This document shows positions 15,935-24,518 of a DNA stretch of 64,000 nucleotides, in pieces. The DNA is from Clostridium beijerinckii HUN142 (GTDB lineage: Bacteria > Bacillota > Clostridia > Clostridiales > Clostridiaceae): positions 313,585 through 377,584 of the forward strand of contig NZ_KK211335.1 of NCBI RefSeq assembly GCF_000621745.1. Direction: 5' to 3'. How positions within the stretch are numbered: position 1 is the first letter of the stretch; every line of letters starts with the position of its first letter. The translations under genes were made by a program, and so were the position numbers. The notes below the pieces were generated by a model, which saw only the letters and a list, made by a program, of their open reading frames with translations, was not told the DNA's origin and did not search any database.

Positions 15935-18136
15935 ATGAAAAGAGATATTCTAAATAAAGTCATAAGGAACAATGAAAAGCACATCTTTGGGGTATTATTT
16001 TTTTTCATGTGTTTTATTCTTTCTACAGCGATTTTGATATTTAATACAGGTGTTGAAGTATTTGCTGCATCTGAAGGAAATAATATAGAAACAACTGAAA
16101 GTATAAAAACTTATAGTTTAAGCAATGACATATCCTTTAATGGAACTTTTTCAAGTCATAGTATATATTTTAATGTGGATAAATGGTGGGAAAATACTAA
16201 AGCTCAAGTCCAAATAAACTTTTCTATAAATCAATTAATTGATAAAAGTAAAGATTCATATATAAAATTATCCGTTAATGGAACTCCTTTTTATTCTCAA
16301 AAAGTTTATTATAAAGCAGATTCAGAGGTTCAGCAGTTAACGGTATCCATACCAAAGGAGCTGATAAAAACTGGATCTAGTGAATTGAAAATAGAAGCTT
16401 ACTTAAGATTATCAGAGGAGCCATGTGTAGATGATGTCAATTCAGCTAATTGGTTTGTAATAAAAGGTGGTACTAATATAAAAACAACTTTTAACAATAT
16501 TATTTCTAATAATAAAATAGCTGATTTTCCATATCCATTTTTAAAAAATCAGGATAATGATAGTGATTCAGAAGACTTATTAATTGTAATTCCAGATGAT
16601 TACACTGATTCAGAGCTTAGTGCTGCATACATCTTAAATTCATATTTACAAAAACTAAATGATACCTATAAAAATAAAATAAGTATAACTAAATATGGAG
16701 ACTTTCAAAAAGGAGAAAATACCAATACTATATTTATTGGAAAATTTAATAGTTTTCCTAATGAGTATACAGAAGAAAATAATCAAAGTGATGAATGTCT
16801 TATAAAAATATCAAATTCATTGTATTCAAAAAATATAAATATTAAAAACATGATGATTTTGTGTAATGATAATGACAACTTAATAAGAGGAGTTAAAGCG
16901 CTAGAAAACCAAGAGTTAATATTTCAGTTGAGTAGTGATACTTATAAAGTAAATAAAGATTTAAAGGTAGAGACAGTTCCTGACACTAAAAGTGGAAAAA
17001 TTACTTTTGACAATATGGGAATTGGTGAAATACAGTTAAAAGGTGTTTTTAGAAGAGAAGCTGGAATAAGCTATAGAATTCCTAAAAATAAGGTTTTTTC
17101 TCAAAGCGATAAGCTTAAAATTTTTATGAGATATTCAGATAATCTTGATTTTGATAAAGCTTTAGTTACAGTGTACGTTAATAATACACCTATAGGAAGT
17201 AAAAAACTTGATAAGAGTAAGGCTTTAAATGATGAATTGGAGCTTAGTTTACCAAGTGATATAAGTTATACAAACTATTTAGATATAAAGATTGGTTTTG
17301 ATTTAATTTTAAAAGATACATATTGTGAGAAAAGAGAAGAGGATATGCCTTGGGCTCTTGTTACAAGAGATTCGTATTTATATATTGGTGATAACGATAC
17401 GGAAGGATATTATTTTTCAAGTTACAGTGCACCATTTGTAAAAGATGAAATGTTTAATGATACTGCAATGATTGTGACTGATAGTCTAAGTTCTAAAGAG
17501 ATAAATTCATTAGGAAAAGTCATTGGCTTTTTAGGAAAAGATGTTACTTACAACAATGGAGAGTTTAAAGTTATCAGTAATTCAAATGTGACAGATGATG
17601 ATAAAAAGAAGAATATAATAATCTATGGAACACCAAAAACTAATAAATTGATTCCTGAGGTAAATGATAGATTATGGTTTAAGTATGATGAAAGCTATTC
17701 AAAATTTTTATCAAATGAAAAGCTTCAATTAACAGAACCTTTTAGCTATAAGATTGCAAACTTCCAATTTGATATCTCAAAATATAATAGTCAAAAGGCA
17801 ATGATTGTATTGACCTCACCAGATAATAAAGTATTAGAGGATTCACTAAATTACTTAAGTGTAACGGAGATGTTTCAAAAACTTAATGGAGATTGTGCAA
17901 TAATAGATGAAGATGGTAATATCAAGACATATAAAATGAAAAAAGAAACTACAAAGCCAGTTTACGAAAAGGTAGAGGAATTAGGTGGCAATGCCAAAAT
18001 AATGCTTATAATAATAGGTTTGTTTATAATATTTGCAGTAATTGCTATAGTTCTATATTCATATAAAAACAAAAGCAAAGATAGAAATAATGAAGTTAAA
18101 ATAGAAAATAGAAGAAGACGATTCAATAAAAAATAA
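15935..18136 (+). CDS. BcsB-like synthase subunit
   Basis: The product is 733 aa, with ATG 15935 after AAGGAGGAG. It has a signal segment (about 20-42), a long extracytoplasmic part and a C-terminal membrane helix (about 688-708) followed by a basic tail. Two repeats of carbohydrate-binding plus flavodoxin-like domains can be seen; a D-F-P-Y-P-F run near 198 followed by L-L-I-V-I-P-D-D is typical of BcsB, and F-N-D-T-A-M-I-V-T-D near 508 is the second copy. BcsB forms the extracellular exit guide of cellulose synthase and is needed for its activity. It is the last gene of the operon. A cellulose-like polymer is inferred; no cellulase (BcsZ) gene is present here. Confidence 0.88.
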   Translation: MKRDILNKVIRNNEKHIFGVLFFFMCFILSTAILIFNTGVEVFAASEGNNIETTESIKTYSLSNDISFNGTFSSHSIYFNVDKWWENTKAQVQINFSINQLIDKSKDSYIKLSVNGTPFYSQKVYYKADSEVQQLTVSIPKELIKTGSSELKIEAYLRLSEEPCVDDVNSANWFVIKGGTNIKTTFNNIISNNKIADFPYPFLKNQDNDSDSEDLLIVIPDDYTDSELSAAYILNSYLQKLNDTYKNKISITKYGDFQKGENTNTIFIGKFNSFPNEYTEENNQSDECLIKISNSLYSKNINIKNMMILCNDNDNLIRGVKALENQELIFQLSSDTYKVNKDLKVETVPDTKSGKITFDNMGIGEIQLKGVFRREAGISYRIPKNKVFSQSDKLKIFMRYSDNLDFDKALVTVYVNNTPIGSKKLDKSKALNDELELSLPSDISYTNYLDIKIGFDLILKDTYCEKREEDMPWALVTRDSYLYIGDNDTEGYYFSSYSAPFVKDEMFNDTAMIVTDSLSSKEINSLGKVIGFLGKDVTYNNGEFKVISNSNVTDDDKKKNIIIYGTPKTNKLIPEVNDRLWFKYDESYSKFLSNEKLQLTEPFSYKIANFQFDISKYNSQKAMIVLTSPDNKVLEDSLNYLSVTEMFQKLNGDCAIIDEDGNIKTYKMKKETTKPVYEKVEELGGNAKIMLIIIGLFIIFAVIAIVLYSYKNKSKDRNNEVKIENRRRRFNKK

Positions 18137-18155
18137 CAAGTCTATATATTAAGTC

Positions 18156-18226
18156 TATTTTTCAGCATATAAGTATATTGACTAATAGAACCTATACGAG
18201 ACCAATATACTTATGATGAAAAATAA
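18156..18226 (+). terminator. Large hairpin after the polysaccharide operon
   Basis: 18156-18180 pairs with 18202-18226 over about 23 positions with few mismatches (CATATAAGTATATTG against CAATATACTTATGATG, flanked by TTTTTCA/TGAAAAA). The loop is 21 bases and contains the only GC-rich bit. The AT content and the long loop are unusual for a simple terminator, but the location 20 bp after the bcsB-like stop fits that role. Confidence 0.55.
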
Positions 18227-18498
18227 TTATAGTATTTTGGAGTTGTTATTTTATGTGCCTAAATGCACTCGATTTTTAATTATTTTCAGGTAAATGTTTT
18301 CAAAGTGTTGATCGTATTTGAATAAAAATTTAAATATGATAACATAGTAATTGAGGAAGATAATAGTTAAATACTTTATAAACTATATATAATTTACGCC
18401 AAAGATTTTATATTATAAGCTTGTAGGATTAACAATGAGATAAATTGATTATCGTAACTTATATAGTTTTACCAAAAATAGATAAATGGGGTGATATA

Positions 18499-19242
18499 AT
18501 GAAATATGCATTAGATGTGCATACTCATACTATAGCAAGCGGCCATGCTTACTCAACCTTAATGGAAAATGCAAAAGCAGCTTCGGAGAAAGGAATAAAG
18601 GTGCTTGGTACTACAGAGCACGGAATTACTATGCCACATTCTCCACATATATGGTATTTCAATAATTATAAGGTGCTACCAAGAGAACTTTTTGGAGTTA
18701 CAATGCTTTATGGAACTGAGGCTAACATAATTGATTATGATGGAAGCTTAGATATGGATGATTCAACATTAGAGAAATTGGACATTGTAATCGGAAGTAT
18801 ACATGATGAAGTTTACAAAGTTGGAGATATTACAGAAAATACGAAAGCTTTTATAAACGTAATAAAGAGTGGAAAAGTTGATATAATAGGTCATCTTGGA
18901 AATCCAGGAGTTCCAGTTGACTTTGAAGAAGTAATAAAGTGTGCTAAAGAGAATGATGTTTTAATAGAAATTAATAATAGCTCATTTACAACATCTAGAG
19001 TTGGAAGTCTAGGAAATTGTACCCAAATAGCATCTTTATGTAAAAAACATAATACTAAGTTAATAATAAATAGTGATGCACATTTTTGTACTCGTATTGG
19101 AGAATTTGATGAGGCTATTAACATGCTAGAATCGATAGAATTTCCAGAAGAACTTATAATAAATAATGATCCAAAGGAATTATTATTGAGATTGAAGAAA
19201 AAAGGTAGAATAAAAGATTTAGAAGTAGAACAATTGCAATAG
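18499..19242 (+). CDS. PHP-domain phosphatase, YcdX family
   Basis: The product is 247 aa; ATG 18499 follows GGGGTGAT. It is a full-length PHP hydrolase with H-T-H-T near residue 7-10, a second metal motif T-E-H-G near 37, E and H residues around Y-G-T-E-A-N (near 74) and G-S-I-H-D (near 100), H-L-G-N-P near 130, and N-S-D-A-H near 190. These bind three metals in a TIM-like barrel. YcdX-type enzymes are cytosolic phosphatases; the physiological substrate is not settled. It is monocistronic, followed by hairpin element C. Confidence 0.9.
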   Translation: MKYALDVHTHTIASGHAYSTLMENAKAASEKGIKVLGTTEHGITMPHSPHIWYFNNYKVLPRELFGVTMLYGTEANIIDYDGSLDMDDSTLEKLDIVIGSIHDEVYKVGDITENTKAFINVIKSGKVDIIGHLGNPGVPVDFEEVIKCAKENDVLIEINNSSFTTSRVGSLGNCTQIASLCKKHNTKLIINSDAHFCTRIGEFDEAINMLESIEFPEELIINNDPKELLLRLKKKGRIKDLEVEQLQ

Positions 19243-19370
19243 AAATTAAACAATAGAATGTATGATAAGCTAAATTCTTAGTGGTCATATAGGCATCTAA
19301 TTTAAGAATTAGACTTATTAGATGAACCTATTTACAAAGTTGCTAAAACTTTAAGCCCATATCTTCACTA

Positions 19371-19554
19371 GAAATCATAAATATATTTGTGGAGAAAACA
19401 TTTGAAAATGAGCTGTTAAAGGTTCTTAGCTGTAGGTTGTTCCGATTTAGCTTGTCAAACTGAAAGTTGGAGCATGCTAAAGTGGATACAACCTGATGCT
19501 TAGAACCTTCAGCGATATTTTCATAGCTTTTCGGAACAAAATATTTATGATTTC
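19371..19554 (+). repeat. Long-hairpin element, copy C
   Basis: A 184-bp element with outer arms 19371-19390 and 19536-19554 (one bulge). Inside are GTGGAG, a CATTTGAAAATGAGC segment, a long inner stem (AAGGTTCTTAGC with GCTTAGAACCTT and AGGTTGT with ACAACCT), a TTTAGC/GCTAAA stem, the conserved TTGTC, a small AACTGAAAGTT hairpin and GGAGCATGC. CGGAACA precedes the right arm and TTTCGG closes it. The arms differ from those of A, B and D but still pair. It lies between the convergent PHP and acylphosphatase genes, 61 bp from the acylphosphatase stop. Confidence 0.88.
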
Positions 19555-19614
19555 GGTAAGTTACCACATAAATTTAGTTTTAGAGCTGGATATCTATACA
19601 TTCTATTTTCTTCA

Positions 19615-19887
19615 TCAATATTTAATTGAAAACTTTTTTTCACCATCTAATATTGGAAGTATATCCAAGTTTATATCGGAAACTCTGGCAAATCCATTAC
19701 CTTTTTTTACTTCAGACACGAAAGATAAGACATTATTTTCTAGTCCTTGAACTTCAATTTCTACATTGCCATTCATAAGATTTCTACACCAACCAGTTAA
19801 ATTTAATTTACAAGCTGTAAGTTGAAGAAAATATCGAAACCCAACACCTTGTACTCTTCCTTGTACTATTGCTGAATATCTAATCAT
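19615..19887 (-). CDS. acyP: Acylphosphatase
   Basis: The product is 90 aa, the standard length. The signature V-Q-G-R-V-Q-G-V-G-F-R (residues 8-18) supplies the phosphate-binding loop and catalytic Arg18. G-W-C-R-N-L-M-N-G near 32-40 supplies the catalytic Asn36. The protein ends in K-F-S-I-K-Y, matching the family's end. AGGAGG precedes the ATG. It hydrolyses carboxyl-phosphate bonds such as acetyl phosphate or 1,3-bisphosphoglycerate in the cytosol. It stands alone. Confidence 0.95.
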   Translation of the reverse strand: MIRYSAIVQGRVQGVGFRYFLQLTACKLNLTGWCRNLMNGNVEIEVQGLENNVLSFVSEVKKGNGFARVSDINLDILPILDGEKKFSIKY

Positions 19888-20226
19888 GTGTTTATCCTCC
19901 TAATTCCTTTATAAGTCTATATTTTTAATCAAATATTATAGTCTAAAAAATAGTGTATATGTTTATATTAATTATATATATTGCAATTAAGTTTTTACAT
20001 TCTAATCTCAATTAAATAATTGGCTTGTTGAAGTTTTAAATCTAAAATTATTACTTCAGTATATATAATTTAACATATATGTTATGTTTTATTTTTTTAT
20101 TATATCATAAGGTATCCCAAAATTAGATGAAAATTATAAAAGTATTTATAATTTTCCGAATTTTTAGTATAATGTATATGTATTAGGAAATAATATGAAC
20201 TGATTACACTATATGGAGGTCTTTAC
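19888..20226. other. Divergent intergenic region acyP-ndk
   Basis: An AT-rich gap with start signals for acyP to the left and ndk to the right. TATAAT at 20168-20173 is a plausible -10 for ndk, but no good -35 is visible at 17 bp. No further structure is evident. Confidence 0.45.
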
Positions 20227-20634
20227 ATGATTGAAAAAAGCGTAGTATTAATTAAACCAGATGGAGTTGAAAGAAATATAATAGGAAATATTTTAAGTTG
20301 TTATGAAGATAATGGTTTGAAAATAGTATCATTAAAGCTTATGAGAGCCACAAGAGAAATTGCTGAAAAACATTACAGCCAACATAAAGGAAAAGACTTC
20401 TATGAAGAGCTTATAACATTTATAACAAGAAGTCCGCTATGTGCACTAATACTACAAGGTGAAGATGCTGTAGCAAGAATAAGAAAGATTAATGGAGCAA
20501 CTAGTCCAACAGATGCAGAAGAAGGAACAATAAGACATAGATATGCTAGAAGTAAGACAGAAAATTGTGTTCATGCATCAGACACTATAGAAAGTGCAAA
20601 AGAAGAAATCGCTTTATGGTTTCCAGAAATATAA
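20227..20634 (+). CDS. ndk: Nucleoside diphosphate kinase
   Basis: The product is 135 aa, full length, with ATG 20227 after GGAGG. The N-terminal K-P-D-G-V-E-R motif, the substrate residues in the H-Y-S-Q-H-K-G region, and the active-site N-C-V-H-A-S-D (His near residue 116, which carries the phosphate) are all present, with R-H-R-Y-A before it. The enzyme moves the gamma phosphate of ATP onto other NDPs in the cytosol. The gene is monocistronic with its own terminator. Confidence 0.97.
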   Translation: MIEKSVVLIKPDGVERNIIGNILSCYEDNGLKIVSLKLMRATREIAEKHYSQHKGKDFYEELITFITRSPLCALILQGEDAVARIRKINGATSPTDAEEGTIRHRYARSKTENCVHASDTIESAKEEIALWFPEI

Positions 20635-20676
20635 AAAAGAGACTTTAAATGAATGAAGAATTGAATATTAGATCTT

Positions 20677-20723
20677 AAAAGGCTTACTTAGAATATATTT
20701 ATTCTTTAAAGTAAGTCTTTTTT
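20677..20723 (+). terminator. ndk terminator
   Basis: AAAAGGCTTACTT (20677-20689) pairs with AAGTAAGTCTTTT (20709-20721) with one G-U pair, followed by further T residues. It begins about 45 bp after the ndk stop. Confidence 0.8.
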
Positions 20724-20767
20724 ATATATAAGAGAAGATAGGAATTCCAACCATAAAACCTTAGTAT

Positions 20768-20873
20768 ATATAAGTTCTAAATAATATAATTCATTCGCAG
20801 TAGAATTATTTGGTTTGCAGTACCTGATAGTTCAATATAAACCCTGATGAATTGAACTTTTTAGAACTTATAT
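20768..20873. repeat. MITE-like repeat E, copy 1
   Basis: A 106-bp element bounded by perfect 14-bp terminal inverted repeats, ATATAAGTTCTAAA at 20768-20781 and its complement at 20860-20873. An inner hairpin pairs AGTTCAAT with ATTGAACT. It shares most of its length with 25887-25984 (for example GTTTGCAG/GTTTACAA, CTGATAGTT, TGATGAATT). It encodes nothing. Confidence 0.75.
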
Positions 20874-20984
20874 GAATAATTGGCTGGTAAATAGACTTGT
20901 TATTTTTTTGAATGTGCCTAATATAAAAAATATGATATAATAAAATGGAAAACAGAAATGTTAAGTTTGCAAGGGAGGTAATTA

Positions 20985-21845
20985 ATGAAATTAAGGAAGG
21001 CGAGTATTATAGGGGGAGTAGTTTTAGTTTGTCTTATTATAATAATAGTCATAATACTGTATAATTTTATTGGTCCAGGTGCAAAAGATATTAGGGCATC
21101 TAAAGCTTTTATGACTAGGTTATATTTAATTAATGCAATAAATACTGAACAAAATTTAGAATCTATAAAATATGAAAGAAGAAGAACACTAAATAGTCAG
21201 AATGAATTAGTTCATAGAAGTATAGTAACTCAAGGTTTTGGTATAGATTTAGATAAAGATAATAATGTAATAGGTTTTGCTAAAAAAGAAATTCCGGCAA
21301 ATGCAACCAAAATTAATTTACAAGATGCTAGAACTTTAGCAGAAGGGTACTTAAAGAATATATATTACGGAGATGTGGTTTTAAAGACAATAAATAGTAA
21401 TGAGGACTCTAAAAAGCTGCCATATTACTCATTCATATATACAAAACAGGAGAATGGATATCCATTTTATTTCGATGAAATAAAATTAAACATTGATAAA
21501 GAAAACGGTTTTCTAGATGGGTACTCTAACTCTACAATGCAAAGGGAATGTAAAGATCCTGTAATAAATATTTCTAGTGAAGAAGCTAAAAAAATATCCG
21601 TGGAGTCTTTTGAAAAATATAACAAAGAAACTATAGTTAAAGATGAAACTGATTTAGTTTACGCAGATGATAGAATGGAAAAAGAAAAAAGCCCAGTATA
21701 TGAAGTATGTTACATTGTAACTATAGATGGTAAAAATGATAAGGGTGCAAATATTAGTTGGAAGTTTTTTATTAGCGCCGAGAGTGGTAATATTTTAAAT
21801 ATATTAAAAGATGGCGCTGAAAAAGAAGTGATTACAAATAAATAA
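20985..21845 (+). CDS. Membrane-anchored PepSY/YpeB-like protein
   Basis: The product is 286 aa, following AGGGAGG. A single N-terminal membrane anchor (residues 9-31) precedes an extracytoplasmic region. It contains two units of the PepSY kind: an N-D-A-R-T-like L-Q-D-A-R-T-L-A-E-G-Y near 110 and S-S-E-E-A-K-K-I-S-V-E-S near 195, each followed by strands; the last strand runs W-K-F-F-I-S-A-E-S-G-N-I. This pattern is that of the C-terminal part of the germination protein YpeB. YpeB itself is longer and pairs with SleB, which is not here, so a precise role is not claimed. The gene is monocistronic and converges with the penicillin-binding protein gene. Confidence 0.68.
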   Translation: MKLRKASIIGGVVLVCLIIIIVIILYNFIGPGAKDIRASKAFMTRLYLINAINTEQNLESIKYERRRTLNSQNELVHRSIVTQGFGIDLDKDNNVIGFAKKEIPANATKINLQDARTLAEGYLKNIYYGDVVLKTINSNEDSKKLPYYSFIYTKQENGYPFYFDEIKLNIDKENGFLDGYSNSTMQRECKDPVINISSEEAKKISVESFEKYNKETIVKDETDLVYADDRMEKEKSPVYEVCYIVTIDGKNDKGANISWKFFISAESGNILNILKDGAEKEVITNK

Positions 21846-21889
21846 AAAGATAGAGGACAATCTGTGATTTGATTATCCTCTATCTTTTT
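21844..21889. terminator. Bidirectional terminator
   Basis: AAAAAGATAGAGGAcAATC (21844-21862) pairs with GATTATCCTCTATCTTTTT (21871-21889) with one mismatch. A-run on one side and T-run on the other allow it to serve both the PepSY-like gene and the convergent penicillin-binding protein gene. Confidence 0.9.
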
Positions 21890-21937
21890 CATTTTATAGA
21901 AATTTAAAATTTAGCAAACTAATAAGTTTTACAATAC

Positions 21938-24412
21938 TTAATTTGTTGTTGGAGGATGCTGGATATTACTACCAGGTCCAGAGGAATTATGAGTATTAGT
22001 CTTGTTACTGCCATTACTAGCATTATTAGAATTAGTGTTAGTATTCTCACTACCATTTTCAGCTTCATTTTTTTGCGACGGTTCTGTACTGCCAACGACA
22101 GGAGGAGCTAATGTATTATTATTAGTTACAGGAGGAGCTTCGGAATCCCCTGAAGTATCACCTGAACCATTATCTGCCGAATTTGAACGCGTTGAAGACC
22201 CGTTATTAAAATTATATCGATTAGTACCAGAGTGTATTGTACAATTTGAAGTTGGTTGCGTTCCATCGATAAATAATTCTTCATAAACCCTGCTTCCTCT
22301 GAGGTCAAAATTACAGAAAAGGGTTGAAAGTTCACCAGAATCCTTACAAACGCTAGCTTTTACTATTCCGCTAGGTTCTTCTATATCTTTTACTTCTAAA
22401 TTTTCATGAGCTTTAGCCATTAATTTTCCCCAAACAACAGCGCACCCACTTGAACTACCATGAAGTTCTTGAGGCTTATCATATCCAATCCAAACAGAAG
22501 CTGATAAGTAAGGTGAAAGTCCTGCAAACCATAAATCTGTGGAATTAGAGGTAGTACCAGTTTTACCAGCAACAGGCATATTACCCCACTTTGCACCAGT
22601 AGCATTATATTCATTTACTGGTCCTTTTAACATATCATATAGAATATATGCAGCTTGTGGTGAAAAAACTTTTGTTTGTTTTGGTGAAGTATTATCAAGT
22701 AAAACTTTACCTGTAGAATCAACTACTTTTGTGTATAGCATAGGCTCTGTATATATACCGTTATCACCAAAACTACCATATGCTGCGGCTAAGATAGATG
22801 TATTACCACCGTCTCTGTCACTTGGCGAGTTATTGAATTGTCCTAAAGCAACAGATGCCATTGATGATTTAGAAGCCGCATTAAACTTTAGACCAAGTTT
22901 TTCACCGTAGGCAATACCAGTTTTCATACCAATCTTATCTTCTGTTAAAACTGCACCAGTATTCTTTGAGTGAGTAAGAGCATCTCTTGAGGTCATAAGT
23001 CCTGAATATTCATTAGGAGAATTTAGAGGATTATAAGGACCATCTTTTGATGGAGAATACTTCTTTCCGATTTCAGGAGGTATTGGTGCATCATTTATAG
23101 GTGTTGCAGCTGTTATGATTTTTTGATCAATACCAGGACCATATACTGTTAATGGTTTTGTAGACGATCCGATAGGACGCAAATCATTATAAGCTCTATT
23201 TATTGATTGCGGACCTTGTTTACCACGTCCCCCAACCATTGCAAGAACATGACCATTTCTGTAATCCATTATTGTTGCTGATGCTTGTAATAAAGGAACA
23301 CCATCTTTATCGTAGCTTTCCTTGTTATTAATTCCTAAGTTTTTATAATTATCTAAAGTAGATTGTGTAAAATCTTGAAGCTCTTTATCCATGGTTGTAT
23401 AGATTTTAAGACCACCATTAACCATTAATTTAGATACTTCTTCATCTGAATATTTGTATTTTTCCTTTAAGTCTTCTTTTACCTGAGATACAGCTGGATA
23501 TACAAACCATTCATAATTTAATCTATAGTCCTTTTTACTTGATTTAAATACTAAACCGCCATTTTTGACATCGTTAGCTGCCTTGTCATATTGAGCATCG
23601 TCAATATATTCAAGTTTATGCATCTGACTTAAAACCGTAAGGGTTCTATTAATGTAAGGGGTTGGATCTTTTTGATTGTTATAAGCGCTATATGAACTTG
23701 GAGCCTGAGTAATTCCAGCAAGGTATGCACATTCAATTAAAGATAAATCAGATGTACTTTTGCCAAAATATAATAAAGATGCAGCCTCTACTCCATATAC
23801 ATGACCGCCTAGCGGGATTGTGTTCAAATAAGCTGTTAAAATTTGATCTTTTGTTAATGCCTTTTCTAAATTAATAGCTAAATAAGCTTCCTTTATCTTT
23901 CTTTCAAGGGAAACATCATTAGTTAAAATTGTGTTCTTAAGTAATTGCTGAGTTAGCGTAGACGCTCCGTGTAGTCCCTTTTGTCCAGTAACAAATCTCT
24001 TTGCATCTAAAAAAGCTGCACCTACAATTCTCTGAATGTCTATTCCATTATGTTGGTAGAATCTTTCATCCTCGATGGATACAAAAGCATTTTTTAAGTT
24101 AGATGGTATTTTGCTCGAATCTATAACATAACGTTCCTCGTCAGTCTGCATATTATCCATAAAGTCCCCAGCACTATCATATATACTGGAAGGTTGGTTT
24201 AACGTTAATACAGCATCGACATTTAGAGGAGGCGTAGTTTTTATAATAGCAAAAGCATAACCTGCGGATACTACTAACATTGCAAGAAAACAAAATATAA
24301 AACCAAAACATATGCCCCTAAAAATTTTTCTTGATTTCTTCTTTTTCTTTTTAGATGGCTTTTTTTTTCGTGGAGCATTGTTTGGGTTTTTCACGTTATC
24401 ATTAATTGCCAT
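21938..24412 (-). CDS. Class A penicillin-binding protein (PBP1A family)
   Basis: The product is 824 aa; AGGAGG precedes the ATG. A Lys-rich cytoplasmic tail and one membrane helix (about 33-57) lead into a GT51 glycosyltransferase (E-D-E-R-F-Y near 114 with its catalytic Glu; G-A-S-T-L-T-Q-Q-L-L near 147). The transpeptidase follows: G-S-S-T-K-P (nucleophile Ser, SxxK) near 420, S-K-N near 480, and K-T-G-T-T near 617. It polymerises and cross-links peptidoglycan outside the membrane. The last 110 or so residues are a Ser/Asn/Gly/Thr-rich disordered tail with no fold, common in clostridial PBP1A. Flanking genes are ordinary. Confidence 0.96.
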   Translation of the reverse strand: MAINDNVKNPNNAPRKKKPSKKKKKKSRKIFRGICFGFIFCFLAMLVVSAGYAFAIIKTTPPLNVDAVLTLNQPSSIYDSAGDFMDNMQTDEERYVIDSSKIPSNLKNAFVSIEDERFYQHNGIDIQRIVGAAFLDAKRFVTGQKGLHGASTLTQQLLKNTILTNDVSLERKIKEAYLAINLEKALTKDQILTAYLNTIPLGGHVYGVEAASLLYFGKSTSDLSLIECAYLAGITQAPSSYSAYNNQKDPTPYINRTLTVLSQMHKLEYIDDAQYDKAANDVKNGGLVFKSSKKDYRLNYEWFVYPAVSQVKEDLKEKYKYSDEEVSKLMVNGGLKIYTTMDKELQDFTQSTLDNYKNLGINNKESYDKDGVPLLQASATIMDYRNGHVLAMVGGRGKQGPQSINRAYNDLRPIGSSTKPLTVYGPGIDQKIITAATPINDAPIPPEIGKKYSPSKDGPYNPLNSPNEYSGLMTSRDALTHSKNTGAVLTEDKIGMKTGIAYGEKLGLKFNAASKSSMASVALGQFNNSPSDRDGGNTSILAAAYGSFGDNGIYTEPMLYTKVVDSTGKVLLDNTSPKQTKVFSPQAAYILYDMLKGPVNEYNATGAKWGNMPVAGKTGTTSNSTDLWFAGLSPYLSASVWIGYDKPQELHGSSSGCAVVWGKLMAKAHENLEVKDIEEPSGIVKASVCKDSGELSTLFCNFDLRGSRVYEELFIDGTQPTSNCTIHSGTNRYNFNNGSSTRSNSADNGSGDTSGDSEAPPVTNNNTLAPPVVGSTEPSQKNEAENGSENTNTNSNNASNGSNKTNTHNSSGPGSNIQHPPTTN

Positions 24413-24518
24413 TTTATCCTCCTAAAATTACAAGGTATATAATTTAATAATATTCTATATCATTATAGCATAATTATAGTATGATTAAATAAATAACTCA
24501 ATAATAAAGGTGTTGACA

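Noticed and set aside
19496-19750. Plus-strand open frame of 84 codons
   Set aside because: It spans the right part of hairpin element C and the antisense of acylphosphatase.
22002-22910. Several plus-strand open frames
   Set aside because: They are antisense to the penicillin-binding protein gene, whose biased Ser/Asn-rich tail produces long antisense frames.
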